From Desulfobacteraceae bacterium (GTDB taxonomy: Bacteria > Desulfobacterota > Desulfobacteria > Desulfobacterales > Desulfosarcinaceae): 5,345 nucleotides of DNA. Position numbers and translations under genes: made by a program. The stretch spans positions 1 through 5,345 of the forward strand of contig JALVQM010000228.1 of NCBI GenBank assembly GCA_027025615.1, given 5' to 3'. Position 1 is the first letter of the stretch; each line of letters begins with the position of its first letter. The notes under the pieces were generated by a model that was not told where the DNA came from, made no database searches, and saw only the letters and a list, made by a program, of their open reading frames with translations. Positions 1-5,345 of this stretch are shown piece by piece.

Positions 1-7
1 GGATATT

Positions 8-157
8 CTAGTGGGCATAACTGCCCCGGTGCATGATGGCAGCCGCCAGAAAAACAACCGCCGCCACCGTAAAAAAATCAAAAAAGGGCGGACGGTAAAG
101 CGCGGGGGGCAATGCTGCCAACCAACACCCAGTGTTGTCGTCAAACTTTCGGGCCAT
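8..157 (-). CDS. Possible 49-residue single-pass membrane peptide (doubtful)
   Basis: An ATG at 157 opens a 49-codon frame ending in TAG at 8-10. The product starts MARKFDDNTGCW, has a hydrophobic stretch at about residues 25-41 (FFDFFTVAAVVFLAAAI) that could form one membrane helix, and ends HRGSYAH. I recognise no family. No Shine-Dalgarno is visible before the ATG, and the ORF begins just beyond the terminator of the large activase gene, so it would need its own promoter or terminator read-through. It lies in the same frame as the activase gene, whose TAA at 200-202 is followed by an uninterrupted frame down to position 8. Another minus frame and one plus frame are also open here, so chance is a serious alternative. 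Confidence 0.2.
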   Translation of the reverse strand: MARKFDDNTGCWLAALPPALYRPPFFDFFTVAAVVFLAAAIMHRGSYAH

Positions 158-159
158 GG

Positions 160-201
160 AAAACAAGCAGACCAGCCCTGATTGGCTGATCTTTTGTTTT
201 T
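160..201 (-). terminator. Intrinsic terminator at the 3' end of the activase gene, possibly bidirectional
   Basis: On the minus strand, directly after the stop codon, GATCAGCC pairs with GGCTGGTC (eight pairs, one G-U) around the six-base loop AATCAG. It is followed by TGCTTGTTTT. An upstream A-rich flank (AAAACAA) is exactly complementary to the downstream TTGTTTT, so the stem can extend past a small AA/TGC internal loop. Read on the plus strand, the same element has one C-A mismatch in the core but a better T-tract (TTTTGTTTTT), so it could also stop transcription coming from the left. The perfect pairing on the minus-strand RNA suggests that the activase transcript is its main target. Confidence 0.7.
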
Positions 202-3200
202 AATTGGGATGAAAACCGCTTTCAGGCACAATGGCCCTGATCTTGTTGTGCATTCGCTGCACCCGCAGGCAGAAGGCTTCAAGCTTGGCCTCAATCAACT
301 GTGGGAAAGCAGACCCGTCACTTTCAATGGCCAAAAATGGCAGATTGGTCTCACCTTCCAGCACTGAGGCTAAATTGTATCCGTTGTTTGAAGCTTTGAT
401 TTTATCTTCAGCCGTCATGGTCTCGGTCAGGATGGCTTCAGATATCCTGTTGGGCATACAGCCGAACGGTCCAATGGCTATTACGCCGGCCGCAGGTGTT
501 ATTACTTCACGCAGGGCACTGCCAATGGTCAAAATTGCTTCTCCACCCAGTTTGGGTGAAATGTATGGTTTGGCCGTGGCTATTATTTCTTCAACCTTGA
601 CCGGTTCAATCGGAACCAGACCGCATTTGCTGATTGCCGCCTTGATTCGGCGTTCATCCTTGCACATCATTCCATGCTTCAGGTGGTCCTTGATTTTTTG
701 GGCCAAGGTGCGGGGAGTATCCGAAAGACCGTGGATAATTATGTAATCTGAATAATGAATCCATTCAGCTACCGGTGCGCAGATGACGGCAAAACCCTTT
801 TCAGCCAGTCTCTCTGTCAGGTAGCGCCGCGACAGGTCTTCCCGCCGAACAAAAATTTCGCCTACCAGAGCTACCAGGGGGACCTGGCTGGGGTGCTTTT
901 TCAATGGTATCCGGGCAAGGCGTAACGCACTTTCTTCCAGGGCTGCCAGCAACTGGTCCCATTGTCCTGATTCCAGGCTTTGAAGCACCATTTCCCACTG
1001 GCGGCGGAAGATGGTCATGGCTTGGTCCGTTTGACGTGCGTTGGCCAGCAGCATGGCCCGGATGTCTTCGAATACATCTGAAACAACCACCGCCCACCAT
1101 GCCTTGCGGTGAAAATCGGTGGTCAATCCATCATAACCGTCGTCTGAATCAAGGCTTAACAAGGCTACGTTGGGAATTTCCAGCTTGCTGATCAACTTTT
1201 GCATGAAGACCGAGTATTGGCCGAAACGGCAGGGGCCTGAACCGGTGGGCATAAAGTAAACCAGGATCTGATCAGGTTGCTTGTTGCGGGCAATATAATC
1301 CAGCAGTGTGCCTGTGGTCAGTATCAGCGGGAGACATTCTTTGCATGAGCAATGTGCCCGGCCGAGCTTGATGATATTTTCTCCATCCGGGCTGTAGTTG
1401 ACGGCGTTAAAGCCGGCTCCCTTAAAAACACTCACAATTGCTTTACTTGACAGTTTGCCCATTGCCGGGAAAAGCAGGGTTACGCGGGGATCGTTCATGG
1501 GCAGGTTGCGGCCGGTGGAGTCTGTCACCATAAGGTGGCCGTTTTCCAGGTTTGTGTATGCGTTTTTAAATCGCCTGGCCGGCCTGATTGGACGACGATT
1601 TTGATGGTGGCGCCGCCAGGCCTGGACTATGTCCCAAAAAGCTTCTATGCGGGTTTCCAGGCCGGCATCGGCTGTATGACTGTCCAGTTCCAGAGTAAGG
1701 GAAGGTTTGCTGCCCATGATCTGGCGGAAATAGCCCAGAATGAATGAGTCAGGCCCGCATGAAAAATTGGTGATGTATACCGGGAACAATTGTGGTTTCT
1801 CTTTAATAAAATGCGCTGCGGCAAGAATCCTCTGGCCCATTCCCCAGTACATGCGGTCGCCTGTCGGATTGTCTTCCAGGGGGAGAAAGTCCATGGGCAA
1901 TACCAGGATGCCGCGGGTGGCGAACTTGCGCGGAATACCCATGTGGGCTTCTTCCACCAGGCTGTTGTATGGACGGCCGATGATTACCACCGCGCTTTGT
2001 TCAGGGTCCCGGGCCAGTTCGGCCAGGGTTGAGGCACCCAGGGCCAGCATTTCTGCCTGACAGGCCTGCATCTTCTCTAAGGCAAACTCAAAGGCCCTGC
2101 GGGCCCTGGATGAAGAGATGCCCATTTGTCCGGCCGTTTCCAGCATGGCGGACCGTGTACCTTCAAGGCCCCTTGACATGTCCAGGCAGGGGTTGAGGAT
2201 CCTTGTGCCCCTTGCTTTAAGCTTGGCCAGTTCTTTACGAAAAGCGGCCTGCAAATAAAAGGTTTCACCCTGTACCAGAGGGCATACATATGAATAATGG
2301 TTTCCATTGAGCGCCGGCACGGCTTTGAAATGCGGAAGAAAAATATAATCCAGTTCGCCCTGGTTTTGAATGAGATCCAGGAAAAAGCCGTGGGCCATCT
2401 CGGCCGGGTAACAGAAGGGGGCAGAGCGACGATCCTGGCCCTCTTGCAGCGGAGTTTGGGCCGCAATAGGTTCCATTGACAGGGCGGCAAAAAAATTGGC
2501 GTAGAAAGGGAAATAGGTATTGACCAGGAAACTGCGGTTTATTCCTATTGTGGGGCGTTTCCCGGATTTGGGTTTTTGACCCGGTGCATACTTGCTGAAG
2601 ACCAGATTGCGGCGCAGGCTTACAAGGTCCAATTCTGAGGATCTGTTTTTTACCCTGCGCCTCATGTTTTCATAGCGGTTGCATGCTCCTCCAAAGGGGA
2701 ATGTCCGACCGGCAATGCGAATTCGGGCAATCTGGCAGCGCCGGTCACAACCGGATTTGCCTCCTTTGCAGGTAAAAGGCTTGCGGTATTCTACAGCTCT
2801 GTCGGCCAGTTGGCGCAGATCGAAAGTTTGCCGTTGACATATACCTGATGCAATCCTTTTTTCGGCTTCCAGGGCGGCTCCGAAGGCACCCATCAGGCCT
2901 GGTTCCGGCGGAACGATTATCGGTTTACCACATAAAGCCGCCATGGCCAGGGGAACTGCGCTGTTGTAACATACACCACCCTGCATGAAAATTTTTTCGC
3001 CCACAGGCCGGTTACCTTTAACGCGATTATCATAATTCATACATATGGAATAGACCAGTCCGGCGACGATGTCTTCGTGGGCTACAGCCTCGTGAATGGC
3101 GGTTTTGATGTCAGAGGCGATGAAGGCCGCGCATTGGTCGTTAAAGTTGGGAGGCTGTCGGCCTTCCATGGCAACCCGGGCGATTTGTTCCACCGGAAGG

Positions 3201-4570
3201 CCAAGGGTTTCCAGGGCCGATTCTTCCAGGAAAGAACCGGTGCCGGCTGAGCAGGCTTCGTTCATGGCGTAATCGGCCGGTACCCCGTTGACGATATAAG
3301 TATACTTGGCGTCCTGGCCTCCGATTTCAAAAATGGTATCCACGCCGGAGTCGAAATAGACCGCGGCCGTTGCATGGGCGATAATTTCGTTGATTACAGA
3401 GTCGGTCATGGCATGCAGCCCGGCAATCTGACGTCCGGAACCGCAAACTCCAAGGGCCATGATGGATATGTCCCCATGGTTTACACCGGCTTGTTCTATT
3501 TGCTGAACGAGACTGTGATAACACCTGCGCGAAGCGGCGACAGGATCGCCGTTGGTGCGTAGGTAAATCGATGCAAGCAGGCTTTTGTCTTTTTGTCGCA
3601 ACAGGACCGCCTTGGTGGTTGTTGAACCAACATCAAGGCCGAGCAGGCAGGTGTCGCCGCTTTTGACTACATCGCGTTTGATCGTTTTGAAGCTGACCAA
3701 GTCGCGGGATTGAGACAGGGGGGCAAGCCGGTCAAAACCGGAGCTTACCTTCCTGAAAAGATTTTTATACCCGGGAAATTCAGCAACACTGTTTTCCAGT
3801 CCCCACAGGGCCGCACCAAGGGCTTCGAAATACGGAGCTTGCTCGGGTACAATCAGGCCATCGATGGCCTGTGAAAGGTAATTGACCATCATTCGATTTT
3901 GCGCCGTACCACCTGTCAGCATCAGGTCCCGGCGCTCCAAGTTTTTGAGAAGTTCCAGAATTTTGGAAGCCATCATGCGGCACAGGCCGGCGGTAACCCT
4001 TTGTCTGGGAATACCCTTGTTGGTGGCATGGGTACAATCGGATTTGCAGAATACAGAACAGCGTCCGGAAACCGGGTAAGGCTCGGTTTCCACAGCCCAC
4101 TGTGCGGCCTGTTCAAGGGAAACATCCATTCTTCTCAATTGCTGGAGGAAAAATTCCCCGGTTCCTGAAGCGCATTTGTTCCCCGTGATGACGTTGGCAA
4201 TATGGCCTTGCCGGTCCATGACATAAACCATGAAGGTTTCACCACCTGCAGATATAATAGCCCGGCAATTTTTTGTTGATGGTTTGGTGAAACGGTATGC
4301 CAGTTCGACGGCTTCAGGCTCGGGGATCGAAGAAAGTTTGAGCAGGTGACGAAACTTGCGGCCGGTTGCCACTACCCGTTGATATTGTCCCAGATCTATT
4401 CCTTCGAGAATTTTGAGCAGGGTGCCCCGGGGATCCCCTTCATGGGGTTGTACGCGGTGAAATATTATTCGAGTCTGATTAGTTCTTTTCCTGCCAATCT
4501 GCCGGACGCCAGCCAGTGAGATTGAAGATGCGCCCATGCAAATGCCCAGGCAAGACAAAGTTTCAGTCAT
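200..4570 (-). CDS. Large fused acyl-CoA dehydratase activase-type protein (two BcrAD/BadFG ATPase domains plus DUF2229/COG3580- and COG3581-like regions)
   Basis: The 1456-residue product is probably a cytoplasmic ATP-driven Fe-S electron-transfer protein. Residues 1-262 are a first ASKHA activase domain with KCASGTG (C133), GRCSVFCKSDC (C171, C175, C179) and LTGGTAQN (218-225). Residues 308-572 are a canonical second domain with LGLDVGSTTTK (310-320), EIGGQDAK (415-422), ACSAGTG (C440), DQCAAF (C480) and QGGVCYN. A cysteine-rich connector follows (C601, C608, C612, C630). Residues 673-982 resemble DUF2229/COG3580, with FCYPAEMAHG (C720), YVCPLVQG (C763), a GRPYN motif and NFSCGPDSF (C938). 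A basic linker (about 985-1003) leads to a COG3581-like region, residues 1029-1440: CSCKECLP (C1074-C1079), GPCRFGQY (C1114), GPFGCMPNR (C1371) and LAIESDG. Length and domain order fit the large (about 1400-residue) members of this family, which to my knowledge lack an assigned substrate. An in-frame GTG at 4600 would add ten residues, but the ATG at 4570 has the Shine-Dalgarno. Family confidence is high; the exact reaction is unknown. Confidence 0.95.
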   Translation of the reverse strand: MTETLSCLGICMGASSISLAGVRQIGRKRTNQTRIIFHRVQPHEGDPRGTLLKILEGIDLGQYQRVVATGRKFRHLLKLSSIPEPEAVELAYRFTKPSTKNCRAIISAGGETFMVYVMDRQGHIANVITGNKCASGTGEFFLQQLRRMDVSLEQAAQWAVETEPYPVSGRCSVFCKSDCTHATNKGIPRQRVTAGLCRMMASKILELLKNLERRDLMLTGGTAQNRMMVNYLSQAIDGLIVPEQAPYFEALGAALWGLENSVAEFPGYKNLFRKVSSGFDRLAPLSQSRDLVSFKTIKRDVVKSGDTCLLGLDVGSTTTKAVLLRQKDKSLLASIYLRTNGDPVAASRRCYHSLVQQIEQAGVNHGDISIMALGVCGSGRQIAGLHAMTDSVINEIIAHATAAVYFDSGVDTIFEIGGQDAKYTYIVNGVPADYAMNEACSAGTGSFLEESALETLGLPVEQIARVAMEGRQPPNFNDQCAAFIASDIKTAIHEAVAHEDIVAGLVYSICMNYDNRVKGNRPVGEKIFMQGGVCYNSAVPLAMAALCGKPIIVPPEPGLMGAFGAALEAEKRIASGICQRQTFDLRQLADRAVEYRKPFTCKGGKSGCDRRCQIARIRIAGRTFPFGGACNRYENMRRRVKNRSSELDLVSLRRNLVFSKYAPGQKPKSGKRPTIGINRSFLVNTYFPFYANFFAALSMEPIAAQTPLQEGQDRRSAPFCYPAEMAHGFFLDLIQNQGELDYIFLPHFKAVPALNGNHYSYVCPLVQGETFYLQAAFRKELAKLKARGTRILNPCLDMSRGLEGTRSAMLETAGQMGISSSRARRAFEFALEKMQACQAEMLALGASTLAELARDPEQSAVVIIGRPYNSLVEEAHMGIPRKFATRGILVLPMDFLPLEDNPTGDRMYWGMGQRILAAAHFIKEKPQLFPVYITNFSCGPDSFILGYFRQIMGSKPSLTLELDSHTADAGLETRIEAFWDIVQAWRRHHQNRRPIRPARRFKNAYTNLENGHLMVTDSTGRNLPMNDPRVTLLFPAMGKLSSKAIVSVFKGAGFNAVNYSPDGENIIKLGRAHCSCKECLPLILTTGTLLDYIARNKQPDQILVYFMPTGSGPCRFGQYSVFMQKLISKLEIPNVALLSLDSDDGYDGLTTDFHRKAWWAVVVSDVFEDIRAMLLANARQTDQAMTIFRRQWEMVLQSLESGQWDQLLAALEESALRLARIPLKKHPSQVPLVALVGEIFVRREDLSRRYLTERLAEKGFAVICAPVAEWIHYSDYIIIHGLSDTPRTLAQKIKDHLKHGMMCKDERRIKAAISKCGLVPIEPVKVEEIIATAKPYISPKLGGEAILTIGSALREVITPAAGVIAIGPFGCMPNRISEAILTETMTAEDKIKASNNGYNLASVLEGETNLPFLAIESDGSAFPQLIEAKLEAFCLRVQRMHNKIRAIVPESGFHPN

Positions 4571-4573
4571 AAC

Positions 4574-4580
4574 AACCTCC
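4574..4580 (-). promoter_or_regulatory. Ribosome binding site deciding the activase start
   Basis: On the minus strand GGAGGTT lies with five bases between GGAGG and the ATG at 4570. This near-ideal Shine-Dalgarno falls inside the ten-codon extension that would result from the upstream in-frame GTG at 4600. It therefore argues for the ATG start and a 1456-residue product. Confidence 0.85.
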
Positions 4581-4628
4581 AACTGTTTTTTGCCCGCCAC
4601 TTGTCATTCGACTTACAGGTTGCTAATG

Positions 4629-4679
4629 TTGACAGTACATTACACTTTACTTGAGCTTAAAACTGCATTCAAGTTCAAT
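4629..4679. promoter_or_regulatory. Candidate divergent, overlapping sigma-70-type promoters
   Basis: This part of the 150-bp divergent region must hold or lie near the promoters of both genes. For the activase gene (minus strand) TTGAAT at 4672-4667, 17 bases and TAAAGT at 4649-4644 match the consensus at 4/6 each. For the dehydrogenase (plus strand) there is a perfect TTGACA at 4629-4634 but no good -10 at the right distance. TTGAGC (4651-4656), 17 bases and TTCAAT (4674-4679) is an alternative with 4/6 in each box. If real, the two promoters overlap and would compete. All assignments are weak. Confidence 0.3.
4649..4674. promoter_or_regulatory. Short inverted repeat in the divergent promoter region (possible operator)
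   Basis: ACTTGA at 4649-4654 and TCAAGT at 4669-4674 are exact inverted copies with arm centres 20 bp apart, about two helical turns. They overlap both candidate promoters. That geometry suits a dimeric regulator, but six-base arms in A/T-rich DNA can arise by chance. Confidence 0.25.
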
Positions 4680-4700
4680 CGCAAGAACTTTTTCTTTTTT
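4671..4700 (+). terminator. Weak hairpin plus T-tract in the dehydrogenase leader (possible attenuator)
   Basis: AAGTTC (4671-4676) pairs with GAACTT (4685-4690) around an eight-base loop and is followed directly by TTTCTTTTTT (4691-4700), just before the ribosome binding site of the dehydrogenase gene. The layout resembles an intrinsic terminator, but the six-pair stem has only two G-C pairs and would be weak. It may act as an attenuator, or be chance in A/T-rich leader DNA. Confidence 0.25.
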
Positions 4701-4709
4701 CATGGTCCC

Positions 4710-4715
4710 GGGAGA
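4710..4715 (+). promoter_or_regulatory. Ribosome binding site of the alcohol dehydrogenase gene
   Basis: GGGAGA sits six bases (counted from GGGAG) before ATG 4721. Two further in-frame ATGs lie at 4730 and 4736, but the conserved N-terminal strand of the family (MRAMVM...) and this spacing favour 4721. Confidence 0.75.
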
Positions 4716-4720
4716 CAATC

Positions 4721-5345
4721 ATGCGAGCAATGGTGATGGAAAAAGTGGTTGACCTTGACAAGTGTGATACCCCGCTAAGAATGGTAGAAATACCGGTCCC
4801 TGTACCGTCCGTCCGGCAGGTACTGATCAAGGTGTCGGCATGCGGGGTATGTCATACCGAACTGGATGAGATAGAAGGCCGGATTCCGCCGGTTTCCCTG
4901 CCCATGGTGTTGGGTCACCAGGTTGTGGGACAGGTTGTCGAAAAAGGGGCTGAGGTACGGGAGCTTGACAAGGGTCAAAAGGTAGGGGTGGCCTGGATAT
5001 ATTCAGCTTGTGGGCATTGCGATTACTGCCGCCGGGGACTGGAAAATCTGTGTCCCGATTTCAGGGCAACCGGCTGCCATGCCCATGGAGGTTATGCGGA
5101 GTATATGAAAATTGAAGCCTCCTTTGCCCATCCTGTTCCGGATGTATTTTCAGACCTCCAGGCTGCTCCCTTGCTTTGTGCAGGGGCCATAGGTTACCGC
5201 AGCCTTTCCCTTTGTGGCCTGGAAAACGGAAGGCGTTTAGGGTTAACCGGTTTTGGAGCTTCAGCACACCTGGTTCTGAAGCTGGTACGGCACATTTATC
5301 CTGACAGCCGGGTTTACGTTTTTGCCCGCAACCCCAAAGAGCAGG
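4721..5345 (+). CDS. Zinc-dependent medium-chain alcohol dehydrogenase, 5' part (cut by window edge)
   Basis: The frame is open from ATG 4721 to the right edge, giving 208 residues of a protein usually about 330-350 long. It should oxidise an alcohol or reduce an aldehyde with NAD(P) in the cytoplasm. The GroES-like N-terminal domain carries likely catalytic zinc ligands C44 (ACGVCHTE), H66 (LGHQVVGQ) and C153 (PLLCAG). The structural zinc lobe is C97, C100, C103 and C111 (CGHCDYCRRGLENLC). The start of the Rossmann domain reads LGLTGFGASAH (173-183), and the rest lies outside the window. Gln67 replaces the usual Glu of the GHE motif. This, together with GFGASAH, points to the less studied AdhA-like subfamily (TIGR02822 type) rather than classical liver-type enzymes; that placement is from memory of the motifs. 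The start is supported by GGGAGA six bases upstream. The gene is divergent from the activase gene across 150 bp. Substrate and cofactor preference cannot be told. Confidence 0.93.
   Translation, partial: MRAMVMEKVVDLDKCDTPLRMVEIPVPVPSVRQVLIKVSACGVCHTELDEIEGRIPPVSLPMVLGHQVVGQVVEKGAEVRELDKGQKVGVAWIYSACGHCDYCRRGLENLCPDFRATGCHAHGGYAEYMKIEASFAHPVPDVFSDLQAAPLLCAGAIGYRSLSLCGLENGRRLGLTGFGASAHLVLKLVRHIYPDSRVYVFARNPKEQ

Noticed and set aside
2..181. Plus-strand frame open from the left edge to TGA 179-181, as the tail of a convergent gene
   Set aside because: The translation is a low-complexity basic string (many K/R) with no motif, its end falls inside the terminator stem, and a competing minus-strand frame is equally open.
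231..746. 171-codon plus-strand open frame inside the activase gene
   Set aside because: It is antisense to the strongly conserved COG3581-like region, and the translation shows no family features.
2077..2490. 137-codon minus-strand open frame overlapping the activase gene in another frame
   Set aside because: It is a shadow of the conserved DUF2229-like coding sequence, with no family motif of its own.
4571..4600. Ten-codon N-terminal extension of the activase from GTG 4600
   Set aside because: The extension contains the GGAGG Shine-Dalgarno for ATG 4570, and the conserved domain begins right after that ATG.
4775..5267. Minus-strand open frames of 67-68 codons opposite the dehydrogenase
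   Set aside because: They are shadows of the plus-strand gene, which carries clear zinc-ligand motifs.
1..5345. CRISPR array, tRNA/rRNA genes, insertion sequence or long direct repeats
   Set aside because: Reading the window showed no repeat-spacer pattern, no tRNA-like or rRNA-like sequence, no transposase motifs and no long direct repeats.

Overview
The window looks like chromosomal DNA from a strict anaerobe. The basis is one very large 2-hydroxyacyl-CoA dehydratase activase-type protein (tandem BadF/BadG/BcrA/BcrD ATPase domains fused to dehydratase-like Fe-S regions), a family found in fermentative, sulfate-reducing and syntrophic bacteria and in some archaea. Base composition looks close to even, and Shine-Dalgarno sites are clear. 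A Desulfobacterota or syntroph-like host is a guess; nothing here fixes the taxon.

Layout. Positions 1-199 hold no recognisable gene. They contain one weak candidate for a 49-residue membrane peptide on the minus strand (8-157) and a hairpin terminator (160-201) directly at the end of the big gene. Positions 200-4570 (minus strand) are a single intact 1456-codon gene. Reading along the protein: a degenerate activase domain, a canonical activase domain, a cysteine-rich connector, a DUF2229/COG3580-like region and a COG3581-like C-terminal region. Positions 4571-4720 are a 150-bp divergent intergenic region with both ribosome binding sites, weak overlapping promoter candidates and a small inverted-repeat system. 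From 4721 to the right edge (plus strand) is the 5' 60% or so of a zinc-dependent medium-chain alcohol dehydrogenase, cut by the window.

How the parts may work together. In characterised systems a homodimeric activase holds one [4Fe-4S] cluster between its subunits and uses ATP hydrolysis to push one low-potential electron into a separate Fe-S dehydratase or reductase. Here two activase domains, each keeping both cluster-ligand cysteines, lie on the same chain as two dehydratase-like regions with conserved cysteines. The simplest inference is a self-contained ATP-driven electron-transfer protein. Its substrate cannot be read from the sequence, and no separate dehydratase subunit gene is in the window. 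The divergent dehydrogenase could share regulation with it, but a functional link is unproven.
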